64,000 nucleotides of DNA, taken from positions 1 through 64,000 of the forward strand of contig CACJPL010000001.1 of NCBI GenBank assembly GCA_902595285.1. Direction: 5' to 3'. The position numbers and the translations under genes are program-made. Below are positions 46,685 to 55,243 of this stretch, in pieces; position 1 is the stretch's first letter; the number at the start of each line of letters is the position of its first letter. The notes under the pieces are model-generated. The model did not search any database and was not told the DNA's origin. It saw only the letters and a list, made by a program, of their open reading frames with translations. The DNA is from an uncultured Pelagibacteraceae bacterium. GTDB lineage: Bacteria; Pseudomonadota; Alphaproteobacteria; Pelagibacterales; Pelagibacteraceae.

Positions 46685-47479
46685 TTAATAATGTTTTGGC
46701 TCTTCTCTTTTTATTCCTAGGCCAAATTGCTCAGGAGCATCTGCAGGAGGTGGTAAATTATCTCTAGAACCGTCTGCTTCAGCCAAATTTTTCTGTATTG
46801 CTGCTCCAGGCTTATAGAACATGTGAGCAAATTTTGACCAATAAACTCCACCAAATAAAACTAAATTTGAAACTACAAACAATGCAAAAAATAAGAATGA
46901 TAAACCTACTTGACCATTAAATTGAGTATAAGACCAAGCTAGTCCAAAAGTTGAACATGCTAATAATGCTAGAACAAACAAATCAGCTTTAATAATTCTA
47001 TACCAAGGGTGTGCTTCAGCTGAAACATCAACTCTTAAAAAAAACCAAAACCAAAATCCACCAACACATGTGAGTATTGCACCTACATGCCATAGCAATG
47101 ACCATAATGTAGAAGAAGTTTTACCTGCACCTGTATAACAAAACACTAACATTGCTGAAGCAACCCAAAAGATTATAGTTCCATACATACCAAGAACGTG
47201 TGCTAATCTTCTTTTTCCAAAACCTAATTCTGATGTTGTTCCAATGTCATAAACAGTAGTCTTAGCAATAATTTTTGCTTTCTCGGCAGTTCCAACCTCT
47301 CTTGTTGCCTGCAATTTTGCTTTTTTTGCATTATTAAAGAAATAAGTTAAATTTTTATGGTGTATCATCTGAATAATTGTTCCAAAAGCAATTAAAAGAA
47401 CCATTGCAATTATAAAACCTTGCATAACAATAGTAGGAACTACTTCTGATAATAACGAAAATGGATTTGTTTCAAGCAT
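46685..47479 (-). CDS. aprM: AprM-like membrane anchor/quinone-linked subunit
   Basis: This 264-aa membrane protein has about six helices (TIVMQGFIIAMVLLIAFGTII, MYGTIIFWVASAMLVFCYTG, WHVGAILTCVGGFWFWFFL, FVLALLACSTFGLAW, LSFLFFALFVVSNLVLF) and paired histidines compatible with haem or quinone contact. In sulfur-oxidising Alphaproteobacteria and SAR11, aprM next to aprBA is proposed to move sulfite-derived electrons into the quinone pool. An AAGGG sequence before the ATG supports the start. It is the first gene of aprM-B-A. Confidence 0.85.
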   Translation of the reverse strand: MLETNPFSLLSEVVPTIVMQGFIIAMVLLIAFGTIIQMIHHKNLTYFFNNAKKAKLQATREVGTAEKAKIIAKTTVYDIGTTSELGFGKRRLAHVLGMYGTIIFWVASAMLVFCYTGAGKTSSTLWSLLWHVGAILTCVGGFWFWFFLRVDVSAEAHPWYRIIKADLFVLALLACSTFGLAWSYTQFNGQVGLSFLFFALFVVSNLVLFGGVYWSKFAHMFYKPGAAIQKNLAEADGSRDNLPPPADAPEQFGLGIKREEPKHY

Positions 47480-47592
47480 TTTACCCTTACGTATAATTAT
47501 TTTAAATAATTTTAAAGTTTTCTAGTCTAGATAACTCATCATATCAACAAAAACTATTGATAAATTTGTCTTTAATAACAATTAAAAAATAA

Positions 47593-47988
47593 TTACTTTC
47601 TTTTATAATGTTGTTTTTTTGGGATCACAGACCTAACACCGCCTTGAGGATTCTCTACATCCCCTTCTCTTCTGGGAATTAAATGAATATGACAATGCAT
47701 AATTGATTGGCCTGCAGATTTTCCTGCATTTGTGCCTATATTGAAACCTTGAACACTAGAATCTTGTTTTAAGATTTTTTCTTTAGTTTTTAAGATTAAT
47801 TCGTTACAGGCAAGAATTTCATCTTTAGTAAGCTCAAAATATGTTACTACATGTCTTTTGGGAACGATAAGACTATGAAATTCTGATACAGGGTAGCTAT
47901 CTATAGATGAATAAGCTAATAGGTTTTCAAACTGAAGCTCTTCTTTTCTGATTTTACAAAATATACAAGGATTGTTTGGATCTTTCAT
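47593..47988 (-). CDS. HIT family nucleotide hydrolase/transferase
   Basis: This 131-aa protein carries the histidine triad HCHIHLIPRR (about 104-113) and an N-terminal CIFCKI zinc-type motif. HIT proteins cleave nucleoside phosphoramidates or dinucleotides, for example adenosine linked to an amine or AMP. It lies 2 nt after the pabC-like gene. Confidence 0.9.
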   Translation of the reverse strand: MKDPNNPCIFCKIRKEELQFENLLAYSSIDSYPVSEFHSLIVPKRHVVTYFELTKDEILACNELILKTKEKILKQDSSVQGFNIGTNAGKSAGQSIMHCHIHLIPRREGDVENPQGGVRSVIPKKQHYKRK

Positions 47989-47990
47989 AT

Positions 47991-48734
47991 TTAAACAAGA
48001 GAGTTGTATATTTTATTTAACCTAGTGTAGCAACCAGTCTTTCTTCTCTTCCAATTAAGATCTTTTATTTTTGAAACTGATGTTACTCCTTTACCAGATC
48101 CAATAAGAATTATTTCATCATAATCATCAATAGATTTAATAGAAATATCTTTAAAATTAATTTTAATTTTCTTGCTTATAAATTTAAGTGTGTTTCCAAA
48201 ATAACAATTTTTTTTAGGTGAAAAAAACTTTCTATTTTTCACAAAAACTAAATTTGAAGTACCAGTTTCTAAAATTTTATCATTAGCAACTAGGGCAATA
48301 TCAAATTTAGTTGAGTCAACTTTGCTTAATTTTGCTAATATTTTTTTATAATAGAGATTTTTATAATTTGGTTCTACTCGTTTATATTTAAACAATAAAA
48401 GATTAAAATTATTTTTTGGTTTTAGTCTTTTTCTAATTGAGACTGATATCAGTTTTTTATTTAACGCTATACGAAATAAATTATCAGAACCTTTGTATAG
48501 AGTATTTTTGTTAATTAAATCTTTAATAATGCTTTTCAAATTTTTTTTTCTTATTCCATATTTTTTTGTAGATTTTATTAAGTTCTCTAAATGCGGTTTT
48601 AAAAGTATTAACTTAGGAGGTTTTCCAACCATTCGCATTGTGGTAAATACACCTCTGGACCCCCAAAGATCATTAAAATTAACTTCTTTAAGATTACTAA
48701 GCTGATAAGATTTTTTTAATAAGAGTGTTGCCAT
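47991..48734 (-). CDS. pabC: Class IV aminotransferase (PabC-like aminodeoxychorismate lyase)
   Basis: This is a 247-aa pyridoxal-phosphate enzyme of fold type IV. WGSRGVFTTMRM near residues 24-35, a lysine in NLYYKKILAKL that fits the Schiff-base position, and ETGTSNLVFV (about 156-165) are present. In this operon it most likely releases p-aminobenzoate from aminodeoxychorismate, although class IV enzymes also include branched-chain and D-amino-acid transaminases. It overlaps pabA by 38 nt. Confidence 0.7.
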   Translation of the reverse strand: MATLLLKKSYQLSNLKEVNFNDLWGSRGVFTTMRMVGKPPKLILLKPHLENLIKSTKKYGIRKKNLKSIIKDLINKNTLYKGSDNLFRIALNKKLISVSIRKRLKPKNNFNLLLFKYKRVEPNYKNLYYKKILAKLSKVDSTKFDIALVANDKILETGTSNLVFVKNRKFFSPKKNCYFGNTLKFISKKIKINFKDISIKSIDDYDEIILIGSGKGVTSVSKIKDLNWKRRKTGCYTRLNKIYNSLV

Positions 48735-49254
48735 TTTCTGTTAAAAAAGATTCTGGATGAAATTGAAATCCATATATTTTGTTTTGATTATCCTCAAGGC
48801 CCATAGGTATTTTTGTTTTACTACATCTCATGGTTATTTTAATTGAATTCGATTTAAATGGCTCCATTAATTTTAATGAATGATATCTACCAACTTTAAA
48901 TTGTTGATTGTTTTTAAAGATTTTACTTTGATTGTTTGTTTTTATTTTGGATTGAAATCCATGATATATTCTTTTTTGCTGTATGATTTTACCTCCTTCA
49001 TTATACAAAATCATTTGATAACCAAGACAAATGCCAATAATTTTTTTCTTTCCTTTATATTTTTTGTAAATTTTTGAAGTAGCAGGATAATCCTTTGGTG
49101 ATCCAGGTCCTGGTGACAAAACGATAATATCACTTTTATCAAGTAATTTATCATTTAACTCATAATAGTTTGTACAATTTACTTTACCAAATTTTGCAAA
49201 TTGATGAACAACATTCCAGGTAAAAGAGTCTTGATGATCTATAATGTAAATCAT
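48697..49254 (-). CDS. pabA: Glutamine amidotransferase PabA/TrpG
   Basis: This class I amidotransferase of 185 aa supplies ammonia to the partner chorismate-using enzyme. YIIDHQDSFTWN starts the fold, LSPGPGSPKD follows, the nucleophile is in GICLGYQMI (Cys about 76), and FQFHPESFLTENG gives the His and Glu of the triad. It overlaps pabB by 4 nt and pabC by 38 nt. PabA and TrpG cannot be told apart by sequence alone. Confidence 0.88.
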   Translation of the reverse strand: MIYIIDHQDSFTWNVVHQFAKFGKVNCTNYYELNDKLLDKSDIIVLSPGPGSPKDYPATSKIYKKYKGKKKIIGICLGYQMILYNEGGKIIQQKRIYHGFQSKIKTNNQSKIFKNNQQFKVGRYHSLKLMEPFKSNSIKITMRCSKTKIPMGLEDNQNKIYGFQFHPESFLTENGNTLIKKILSA

Positions 49255-50465
49255 TTAAATAACTCCAATAAAGATTTTGCTTTAATATAATTTTCATTAA
49301 ATTCTTTCTTTGGTGAACTATCTAATACTACACCAGATGCTGCAGAGATCTCCGATTGATTTTTAAAATTTAATATAGATCTAATTATAATATTAAACTT
49401 CATATCCTGATTAAATTTAATAAATCCAAAACTTCCTGTAAAAATATTTCTACTTTCTTTTTCTTGTTTGTTTAAAAGTTCTAAAGTTCTAATTTTAGGA
49501 CAACCAATTACAGATCCTCCGGGCATCATTGCCTTAATGATATCAATCAATTTTATATTTTTGTTTAATATTCCACCAATTGAAGTCACATAATGAAAAA
49601 GATGCTTGTATTCCTCAACATATTTTTTTTTGAGTATTTTGACACTTCCTGGTTTACAAATTTTGGATAAATCGCTTCTTTCCATATCAACTATCATGTT
49701 GTGTTCTTTGGTTTCTTTCTCGTTATTTTTAAAATATTTAAGGGCTATATTTTTATTGGATAATAATTTTTTCTTAAATGTGCCAGCTATTGGTTTTGTT
49801 ATAATTTTATTTTTTTTCTTATCAATTAATGTTTCAGGAGAGCAACTTACTATAGAATAATCCTTATCTTTTATCATAAATGACTCTGGGGAAGCATTAA
49901 CACGCATTAATTTCCAAAAAAAATTAATAGGATTAATTAAAGATTTATTTTTATATTTTGTACAAATTTTAATTTGATAAGTTTCACCTTGTCTTATTTT
50001 TTTTGAAAATAATTCAAATATTTTTTTATATTTTTCATAAGAAATATTAATCTTAAAGGGACTTAGTATTTGAGTTTTGTTGAACTGATAATTGAATGTA
50101 TGTTTTTTTATACTAGATATAACTTTAATATCTTTTCTAATTTTAATTATTGTCTCGGGTTTATAAAATATTCCTTTATAAAAATTTATCCTTTTTTTAT
50201 TTTTTAAATTAATACCAATTAAATTACATAAAATTTCGTAACCAAAAAAACCAAGATATAAATCTGTTTCTTTTTTGTATTTTTTTTTCTCTAACGATTT
50301 AAGAAAATTATGTATATTTTTTTTTGTTAAAACAATTTTTTTTGAAAAATCAGTGTAAATATTATACCCATCATCTACTTTATAAATAATTAAAGGTTTA
50401 TCTGATTGATACAGATCCTCTAAGTAAGGGTTAAATTTAAATTTATGCTGGCTGAGTTCTTTCAA
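49251..50465 (-). CDS. pabB: Chorismate-binding aminodeoxychorismate/anthranilate synthase component I
   Basis: This 404-aa enzyme aminates chorismate with ammonia from PabA. YQIKICTKYK, NASPESFMI, SCSPETLI, KPIAGTFKKK (about 228-237), DLSKICKPGSVK and MMPGGSVIGCPKIRTLELL are family motifs. In PabB the third position of the PIxGT motif is normally lysine, while TrpE has alanine; here it is alanine. Operon context (class IV transaminase next door) argues for PabB, the motif for an anthranilate-type reaction. The start is TTG inside the end of the MFS gene (23-nt overlap). Confidence 0.8.
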   Translation of the reverse strand: MKELSQHKFKFNPYLEDLYQSDKPLIIYKVDDGYNIYTDFSKKIVLTKKNIHNFLKSLEKKKYKKETDLYLGFFGYEILCNLIGINLKNKKRINFYKGIFYKPETIIKIRKDIKVISSIKKHTFNYQFNKTQILSPFKINISYEKYKKIFELFSKKIRQGETYQIKICTKYKNKSLINPINFFWKLMRVNASPESFMIKDKDYSIVSCSPETLIDKKKNKIITKPIAGTFKKKLLSNKNIALKYFKNNEKETKEHNMIVDMERSDLSKICKPGSVKILKKKYVEEYKHLFHYVTSIGGILNKNIKLIDIIKAMMPGGSVIGCPKIRTLELLNKQEKESRNIFTGSFGFIKFNQDMKFNIIIRSILNFKNQSEISAASGVVLDSSPKKEFNENYIKAKSLLELFK

Positions 50466-51663
50466 TTGCTTTCTCTACTATAGGTAAATGTATCAGACCT
50501 GCAAAAATTGATAATGCGATAGATCCGTACCATGCATAGTCAAAATTTCCATTTAACTCATAAAATACACCACCTAGATACGCTCCTAGGAAAGAACCAA
50601 TTTGATGGCTTACAAAAACTATTCCATATAAAAGTCCAACATATTTTGTACCAAATATATGTGCAACAATTCCATTTGTTGGAGGAACTGTGGATAGCCA
50701 CAAAAAACCAAAAGTAACTCCAAAAACTACAGAATTAAATATACTTGGTGGTAAAAAAATAAAATAAATTATTGAAACTCCTCTTAATAAATAAATAGCA
50801 CTTAAAATTTTTTTCTTACTGTATCTTGTTGCTAAATAACCACTTGTGATAGTACCAGCCATATTAAATACTCCAATCAAAGCTAAAACCATTGCAGGTG
50901 TCCAGTCAGGCAAACCTTTGTCTGCCATATAAGTAGGAATGTGTGTTGCTACTAAAGCAATATGCCAACCACAAACAAAAAAACCTAAAGTGAGATAAAT
51001 AAAACTTTTGTTTGCAAATGCCTCTTTTAGTGCATCTATTGCTGTTTGATTGTTATCTTGATTAACTCCTACAGGTATTTTTGGAGTACTAACAAACAAA
51101 GCAACCACTAATCCTAATCCTAAAAGAAGAGAAAAATATAAAAGAGTGTTTTCCCAGCCTGTTTCAACTAAGGAATATCTTACAAGTAAAGGTGATACAA
51201 AATATCCAAATGAACCTGCACATGTAACAATTCCTGTTGCAATAGTTCTATTAGATGCTGGAAAATGTTTAGCTACTACTGATACCGGAATACCTATTGC
51301 GGTGGAGCCTAAGCCTATTCCAATCATCACTCCTATAGTTAAAGTAAAATAACCTCCAGTATTATAGCCAGAATAAAAAAGCAAAACTCCAACTAAATAA
51401 AAAACAAAACCAATAAATATTGCAACCGCTCCTCCGTATTTATCAGTAATTACACCAAACAACGGACTGAATACTCCCCAAAGTAATAACTGCAATCCCA
51501 TAACAAAACCAAAATGAGAAATGGAAATATCTAAGTCAGTATTAAAATCAAAATAAAATAATCCAAAGGTCTGTCTTATTCCTAAAGAAATAATTACAAC
51601 TATAGAAGCAGCAATTAAAGTGATTAGTGCTTTTTTGCTAATAGTAAAACTTTCTGAACTCAT
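50443..51663 (-). CDS. Major facilitator superfamily transporter (oxalate/formate antiporter-like)
   Basis: This 406-aa carrier has 12 predicted helices. GLQLLLWGVFSPLFGVITDKYGG (about 54-76) is the MFS loop 2-3 motif, and LGSTAIGIPVSVVAKHFPASNRTIATGIVTCAG matches the OFA and monocarboxylate branches. The substrate is unknown. It overlaps pabB and is 4-nt coupled to metC upstream, so amino-acid and cofactor genes share this transcript. Confidence 0.87.
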   Translation of the reverse strand: MSSESFTISKKALITLIAASIVVIISLGIRQTFGLFYFDFNTDLDISISHFGFVMGLQLLLWGVFSPLFGVITDKYGGAVAIFIGFVFYLVGVLLFYSGYNTGGYFTLTIGVMIGIGLGSTAIGIPVSVVAKHFPASNRTIATGIVTCAGSFGYFVSPLLVRYSLVETGWENTLLYFSLLLGLGLVVALFVSTPKIPVGVNQDNNQTAIDALKEAFANKSFIYLTLGFFVCGWHIALVATHIPTYMADKGLPDWTPAMVLALIGVFNMAGTITSGYLATRYSKKKILSAIYLLRGVSIIYFIFLPPSIFNSVVFGVTFGFLWLSTVPPTNGIVAHIFGTKYVGLLYGIVFVSHQIGSFLGAYLGGVFYELNGNFDYAWYGSIALSIFAGLIHLPIVEKAIERTQPA

Positions 51664-52838
51664 TTAATAAATTTTAATGCTTGTTTTATATCATTTATTA
51701 TGTCTTTAGGATCTTCAAGTCCAATATGCATCCTTATTATATGTTCATCTTTATTTATATGTGTAAATTGTCTCTTACCTAGTGCTTGGTGTGTTTGATA
51801 AAGTGCTAAGCTTTCGAAACCTCCCCAACTAAATCCATAACCAAAAAGTTTTAAAGAATTAACAAATTTTAACACTGAGTTTTTATTTTTTGATTTTATT
51901 TTAAATCCTAATAAACCTGATGCTCCAGAATAATATTTTTTCCATAATTTATAATTTTGACTACCTTTTTTATATGGATAAAAAACTTTAATTATTTTTT
52001 TCTGTTTTGATAAAAACTTGGAGACTTTAAGTGCATTTTCCTGATGTTTTTCCAATCTTACATCTAAAGTTCGAATACCTCTTAGAATTAAATAAGCATC
52101 ATCAGGACCTAATCTTAATCCTGAAACTTTATTTGTTGCTTCTACTAATTTAAAAACTCGTTTACTTATAGCTAAACTGCCGCCCATTACATCTGAGTGA
52201 CCAGAATAATATTTTGTTGCAGAGACAATCGACATATCAAAACCTAGCTTTATTGGTTTCAGAAAATAAGGTGTTCCCCAAGTGTTATCTATGGCAGTAT
52301 AAATTTTATTTTTTTTTGCCAATGCAACTATTTTAGATAAATCTTGAAATTCAAAAGTGTTGCTTCCAGGATTTTCAACAAAAATAAGCTTTGTTTTTTT
52401 TGTAATCTTACTTTTTAGATCATTTAAGTCATTTGGATTATAAAATATTGCTCTGATATTAAATTTTTTAAGGTATGTTTCTGTTAAAAATCTTGATGGC
52501 GAGTAAACTGAGTCTGTAACAAGTATTTCATCATCTGGTTTCATAACGCTTAACACACCAAGAAATATTGCACCAAAACCAGTAGGGGTTAGATAAACCT
52601 TATAACATTCCTCAATTTTTCTTAAAATTTGTTGTAAAGCATATGTTGTGGATGTTCCCTGCCGACCATAATCAAAATTTCCACTTACAGGATCTTTCAA
52701 ATATTTATTCTGTGTTTTTTTAATGTCCTGCATAGATTTAAAAATAATAGTTGAAGCTCTAACCACAGGAGGATTTACTGACTGATTATGAAAATCTTTA
52801 GCTGTATGTTTCAGGAAAGTCTTGAAGGAATTACCCAT
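51660..52838 (-). CDS. metC: Cystathionine beta-lyase (Cys/Met metabolism PLP enzyme)
   Basis: This 392-aa enzyme of the Cys/Met gamma-family cleaves cystathionine to homocysteine, pyruvate and ammonia, or a related C-S bond. YGRQGTSTTYALQQIL (about 57-72), the PLP aspartate in TAIDNTWGTPYF, and the Schiff-base lysine in VSATKYYSGHSDVMGG (Lys about 203) are clear. The final segment SWGGFESLALY is typical of MetC. It is the first gene of a minus-strand unit; an MFS transporter follows with a 4-nt overlap. Confidence 0.88.
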   Translation of the reverse strand: MGNSFKTFLKHTAKDFHNQSVNPPVVRASTIIFKSMQDIKKTQNKYLKDPVSGNFDYGRQGTSTTYALQQILRKIEECYKVYLTPTGFGAIFLGVLSVMKPDDEILVTDSVYSPSRFLTETYLKKFNIRAIFYNPNDLNDLKSKITKKTKLIFVENPGSNTFEFQDLSKIVALAKKNKIYTAIDNTWGTPYFLKPIKLGFDMSIVSATKYYSGHSDVMGGSLAISKRVFKLVEATNKVSGLRLGPDDAYLILRGIRTLDVRLEKHQENALKVSKFLSKQKKIIKVFYPYKKGSQNYKLWKKYYSGASGLLGFKIKSKNKNSVLKFVNSLKLFGYGFSWGGFESLALYQTHQALGKRQFTHINKDEHIIRMHIGLEDPKDIINDIKQALKFIK

Positions 52839-52845
52839 AATAAAT

Positions 52846-52874
52846 TTGATATGTTATTAAGACAATGCTATATC
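52846..52874 (+). promoter_or_regulatory. Candidate sigma-70 promoter for the 27-aa basic peptide
   Basis: TTGATA, exactly 17 nt, TATATC lies about 37 nt before the ATG at 52911. Transcription would start near 52881. An AGGA sequence 5 nt before the ATG gives a matching ribosome binding site. Confidence 0.5.
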
Positions 52875-52910
52875 CCATGAAAAACGTCAATAAAATTAAA
52901 ATAGGACTTA

Positions 52911-52994
52911 ATGAGTTACCCAAAGAAACATAGAGGCCGAAGAAAACAAGGGTCTAAAAAAAGAAGAGCTAAAAGAAAAAATAAGAAGAAATAA
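52911..52994 (+). CDS. Very basic 27-aa peptide
   Basis: This ORF is too short for the track. It begins MSYPKKHRGRRKQGSK and has 16 lysines or arginines in 27 residues. It has its own promoter-like sequence and a well-placed AGGA ribosome binding site, and fills the gap between metC and the convergent mnmA. Composition suggests binding to RNA or the ribosome, as with other tiny basic ribosome-associated proteins, but I cannot assign it to a known family. Confidence 0.6.
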   Translation: MSYPKKHRGRRKQGSKKRRAKRKNKKK

Positions 52995-53002
52995 TTTTTC
53001 TG

Positions 53003-54121
53003 CTATTCTTTAATCCAACCACCACCAAGCACTTTGTGGCCAAACTGGTCTTTACGATAAAAAACACATGCCTGGCCAGGTGAAATACCATCTTCAGGAA
53101 TTGCTAAATTAACTTTAGCATTACTGTTATCTATAAGATCAACTTTTGCTTCTAGAAGACTTCCAGTAGATCTAACTTTAACAAATAAATTTTGATCTAA
53201 ATCCTCTTTGTTAGTTAATAAATTTATTTCCTTTAAAGAAATTGTTTTTTTTCCAAGTTTTTCTTTAGGTCCAACTATTATTTCATTTTTATCCGAATTT
53301 ATCTTTAACACATAAAGTGCTTCTTTATCTGAAACTTTAATTCCTTTTCTTTGTCCAATTGTAAAATTAATAATTCCATCATGAACACCAAGCACATCAC
53401 CATCTAAATTTTTTATATTTCCTTTCTGAAAGGAGTCTGGTCTAAACTTTTGTATTACGGAAGCGTAATCACCATTTGGAACAAAACATATGTCCTGACT
53501 ATCAGGTTTATCAGCAACGTTTAAATCTAAATTTTTTGCAATTTCTCTAGTTTTATCTTTTAACATTCCACCTAATGGAAATCTCAAATAATCTAATTGT
53601 TCTCTCGTAGTATTGAATAAAAAATAACTTTGGTCCCTATTTTCATCTATAGCTCTATACATATTTGTGGTTTTATTTTCTGTAATACTTTTTACATAAT
53701 GACCAGTAACTAATGCATCAGCTTTGAGTTCTTTTGAAACTTCAAATAAATCTTTAAATTTAACAGTTTGATTACATTGAACACATGGAATTGGAGTTTC
53801 ACCCTTTAAATAACTTTCAACAAAATTATCTATAACACCTTGCTTAAACTTGTCTTGGTAATATAAAATTTTATGCTCTATACCTAACTTATGTGCAACA
53901 CGTTTAGCGTCCATTATATCTTGACCTGAACAACATTGTTTTGATGCAGCCACCTCTTTACCATCGTCATAAAGTTTTAGTGTTATACCAATTACATTAT
54001 AACCTTCTTTTTTCATGATGCCTGCTACAGTAGAAGAATCTACTCCACCCGACATTGCGACAACTACAGTAGTATCTGAGGGTTTTTTATCTAATCCAAT
54101 AGAATTTAAATCTTTATTCAT
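53003..54121 (-). CDS. mnmA: tRNA-specific 2-thiouridylase MnmA
   Basis: This enzyme adds sulfur to U34 of tRNAs for Lys, Glu and Gln. It is 372 aa. The PP-loop [16 protein letters not shown] lies at about residues 20-35, one catalytic cysteine is in [14 protein letters not shown] (about 112-125), the other in [14 protein letters not shown] (about 206-219). [18 protein letters not shown] and the beta-barrel end GQACVFY are typical. It stands alone on the minus strand, divergent from DUF3553. Confidence 0.97.
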   Translation of the reverse strand: MNKDLNSIGLDKKPSDTTVVVAMSGGVDSSTVAGIMKKEGYNVIGITLKLYDDGKEVAASKQCCSGQDIMDAKRVAHKLGIEHKILYYQDKFKQGVIDNFVESYLKGETPIPCVQCNQTVKFKDLFEVSKELKADALVTGHYVKSITENKTTNMYRAIDENRDQSYFLFNTTREQLDYLRFPLGGMLKDKTREIAKNLDLNVADKPDSQDICFVPNGDYASVIQKFRPDSFQKGNIKNLDGDVLGVHDGIINFTIGQRKGIKVSDKEALYVLKINSDKNEIIVGPKEKLGKKTISLKEINLLTNKEDLDQNLFVKVRSTGSLLEAKVDLIDNSNAKVNLAIPEDGISPGQACVFYRKDQFGHKVLGGGWIKE

Positions 54122-54162
54122 AAGGTGGTATTTATACTTATTTACAATATAAGTTAAATTAA

Positions 54163-54333
54163 ATGATTTTAGATTATGAACCAGGTGACAAAGTCACTAA
54201 CCCTCAAAAAAAAGAATGGGGAATTGGGCAAGTGCAATCTATAATTAACGATAAAGTGACAGTTAATTTTGAAAATGCTGGAAAAAAAGTAATTAACGCA
54301 AAAAACGTTGAATTAAAAAAACTAGGAAAATGA
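54163..54333 (+). CDS. DUF3553 family small protein (56 aa)
   Basis: This short ORF, missing from the track, matches the DUF3553 pattern: [23 protein letters not shown] followed by [14 protein letters not shown]. It looks like a small SH3-like barrel (CarD/KOW-like); function is not established. Its stop overlaps the next ATG (ATGA), so it is translationally coupled to cysQ. Confidence 0.82.
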   Translation: MILDYEPGDKVTNPQKKEWGIGQVQSIINDKVTVNFENAGKKVINAKNVELKKLGK

Positions 54334-55100
54334 AGTTAAATTTAAAAGAGATTGTTGAAAATTTAATTGATAATTTTTTAGAGGCTGGAGATTTGGCTAT
54401 CCAACTAAGAGAAAAAGGTTTGATAAAAAAAATAAAATCAGACAATACGCCAGTAAGTAATGGTGATTTGGAAGTTAATAAATTTATATCAAAAAAAATT
54501 TCAGAGATTACTCCTAATTTACCTATCATTTCAGAGGAGACCTCTGAAAATAAAGACAACCTAAATTTAAAAGATTTCTGGCTTATTGATCCTATTGATG
54601 GAACTTATGATTATATTAATAATTTAGAGGAATTTACCATTAATGCTGGTTTAATAATTAACAACAAACCTGTTGCTGGATTAATAAATGCTCCTGCAAA
54701 AAAAAGAATGTTTTATTCATATGAAATAGGTAATGCTTTTGAGTTTAGCAACGGCAAAAAAATAAACTTAAGTAATTTACCTGCTAATAAAACAGAAAAT
54801 ATAAAATTTATTTCATACTCAAATAAAATAAAGCCTGAAATTCAAAAAATTTATGATGATTTGGGAGTAAAAGAAAATATCAGAATGAAAAGTTCTTTGA
54901 AGTTCTGTGTCGTTGCTGCTGGTGAATATGATGGTTATGTTGCTGAGCCGAGGGCATACGAATGGGATATCGCAGCTGGACATGCAATTTTAGAGCATTC
55001 GGGTGGAACTGTAACTGATTTTGAAGGAAATGAAATTTTATATGGTAAAAAGGATTTAAGAAATCCAAGTATAATTTTAAAAAATAAGAATATTTTGTAA
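54330..55100 (+). CDS. cysQ: 3'(2'),5'-bisphosphate nucleotidase CysQ (inositol monophosphatase family)
   Basis: This 256-aa metal-dependent phosphatase should hydrolyse PAP or PAPS, clearing by-products of sulfate assimilation. The metal site is ISEETSENKD (about 71-80) and WLIDPIDGTYDYINN (about 88-102), and the second family motif is YEWDIAAGHAILEHSGG (about 210-226). IMPase, HisN and CysQ relatives are hard to separate by eye; the DPIDGTYDYIN context favours CysQ. It is flanked by DUF3553 and a 47-aa membrane ORF. Confidence 0.82.
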   Translation: MKLNLKEIVENLIDNFLEAGDLAIQLREKGLIKKIKSDNTPVSNGDLEVNKFISKKISEITPNLPIISEETSENKDNLNLKDFWLIDPIDGTYDYINNLEEFTINAGLIINNKPVAGLINAPAKKRMFYSYEIGNAFEFSNGKKINLSNLPANKTENIKFISYSNKIKPEIQKIYDDLGVKENIRMKSSLKFCVVAAGEYDGYVAEPRAYEWDIAAGHAILEHSGGTVTDFEGNEILYGKKDLRNPSIILKNKNIL

Positions 55101-55243
55101 TGGATGAACAATTAAGAATAATACTAATAATTATTTTATCTGTTTCAATTTTTGGATTGTTGGTGTTCGTTTTTGTTAAAAATTACATAAGAAATAAAAT
55201 AAATCAGCTTGTAAAAGAAGAAAAAGATAAAAAATTAGAGTAA
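55100..55243 (+). CDS. Small single-helix membrane protein (47 aa)
   Basis: This ORF is absent from the track. Its ATG overlaps the cysQ stop by one base (TAATG), giving translational coupling. It has one hydrophobic helix (IILIIILSVSIFGLLVFVFV) and a charged tail rich in lysine and glutamate (NQLVKEEKDKKLE). It overlaps the convergent recX end by 9 nt. I do not recognise a family. Confidence 0.55.
   Translation: MDEQLRIILIIILSVSIFGLLVFVFVKNYIRNKINQLVKEEKDKKLE

Noticed and set aside
47480-47592. Promoter for aprMBA (TTGATA-17-TAGAAA on the minus strand)
   Set aside because: The -10 match is too weak in such AT-rich DNA to list as a feature.
54293-54559. Minus-strand ORF of 88 aa opposite cysQ
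   Set aside because: Fully covered by DUF3553 and cysQ, both of which have clear family motifs; shadow frame.
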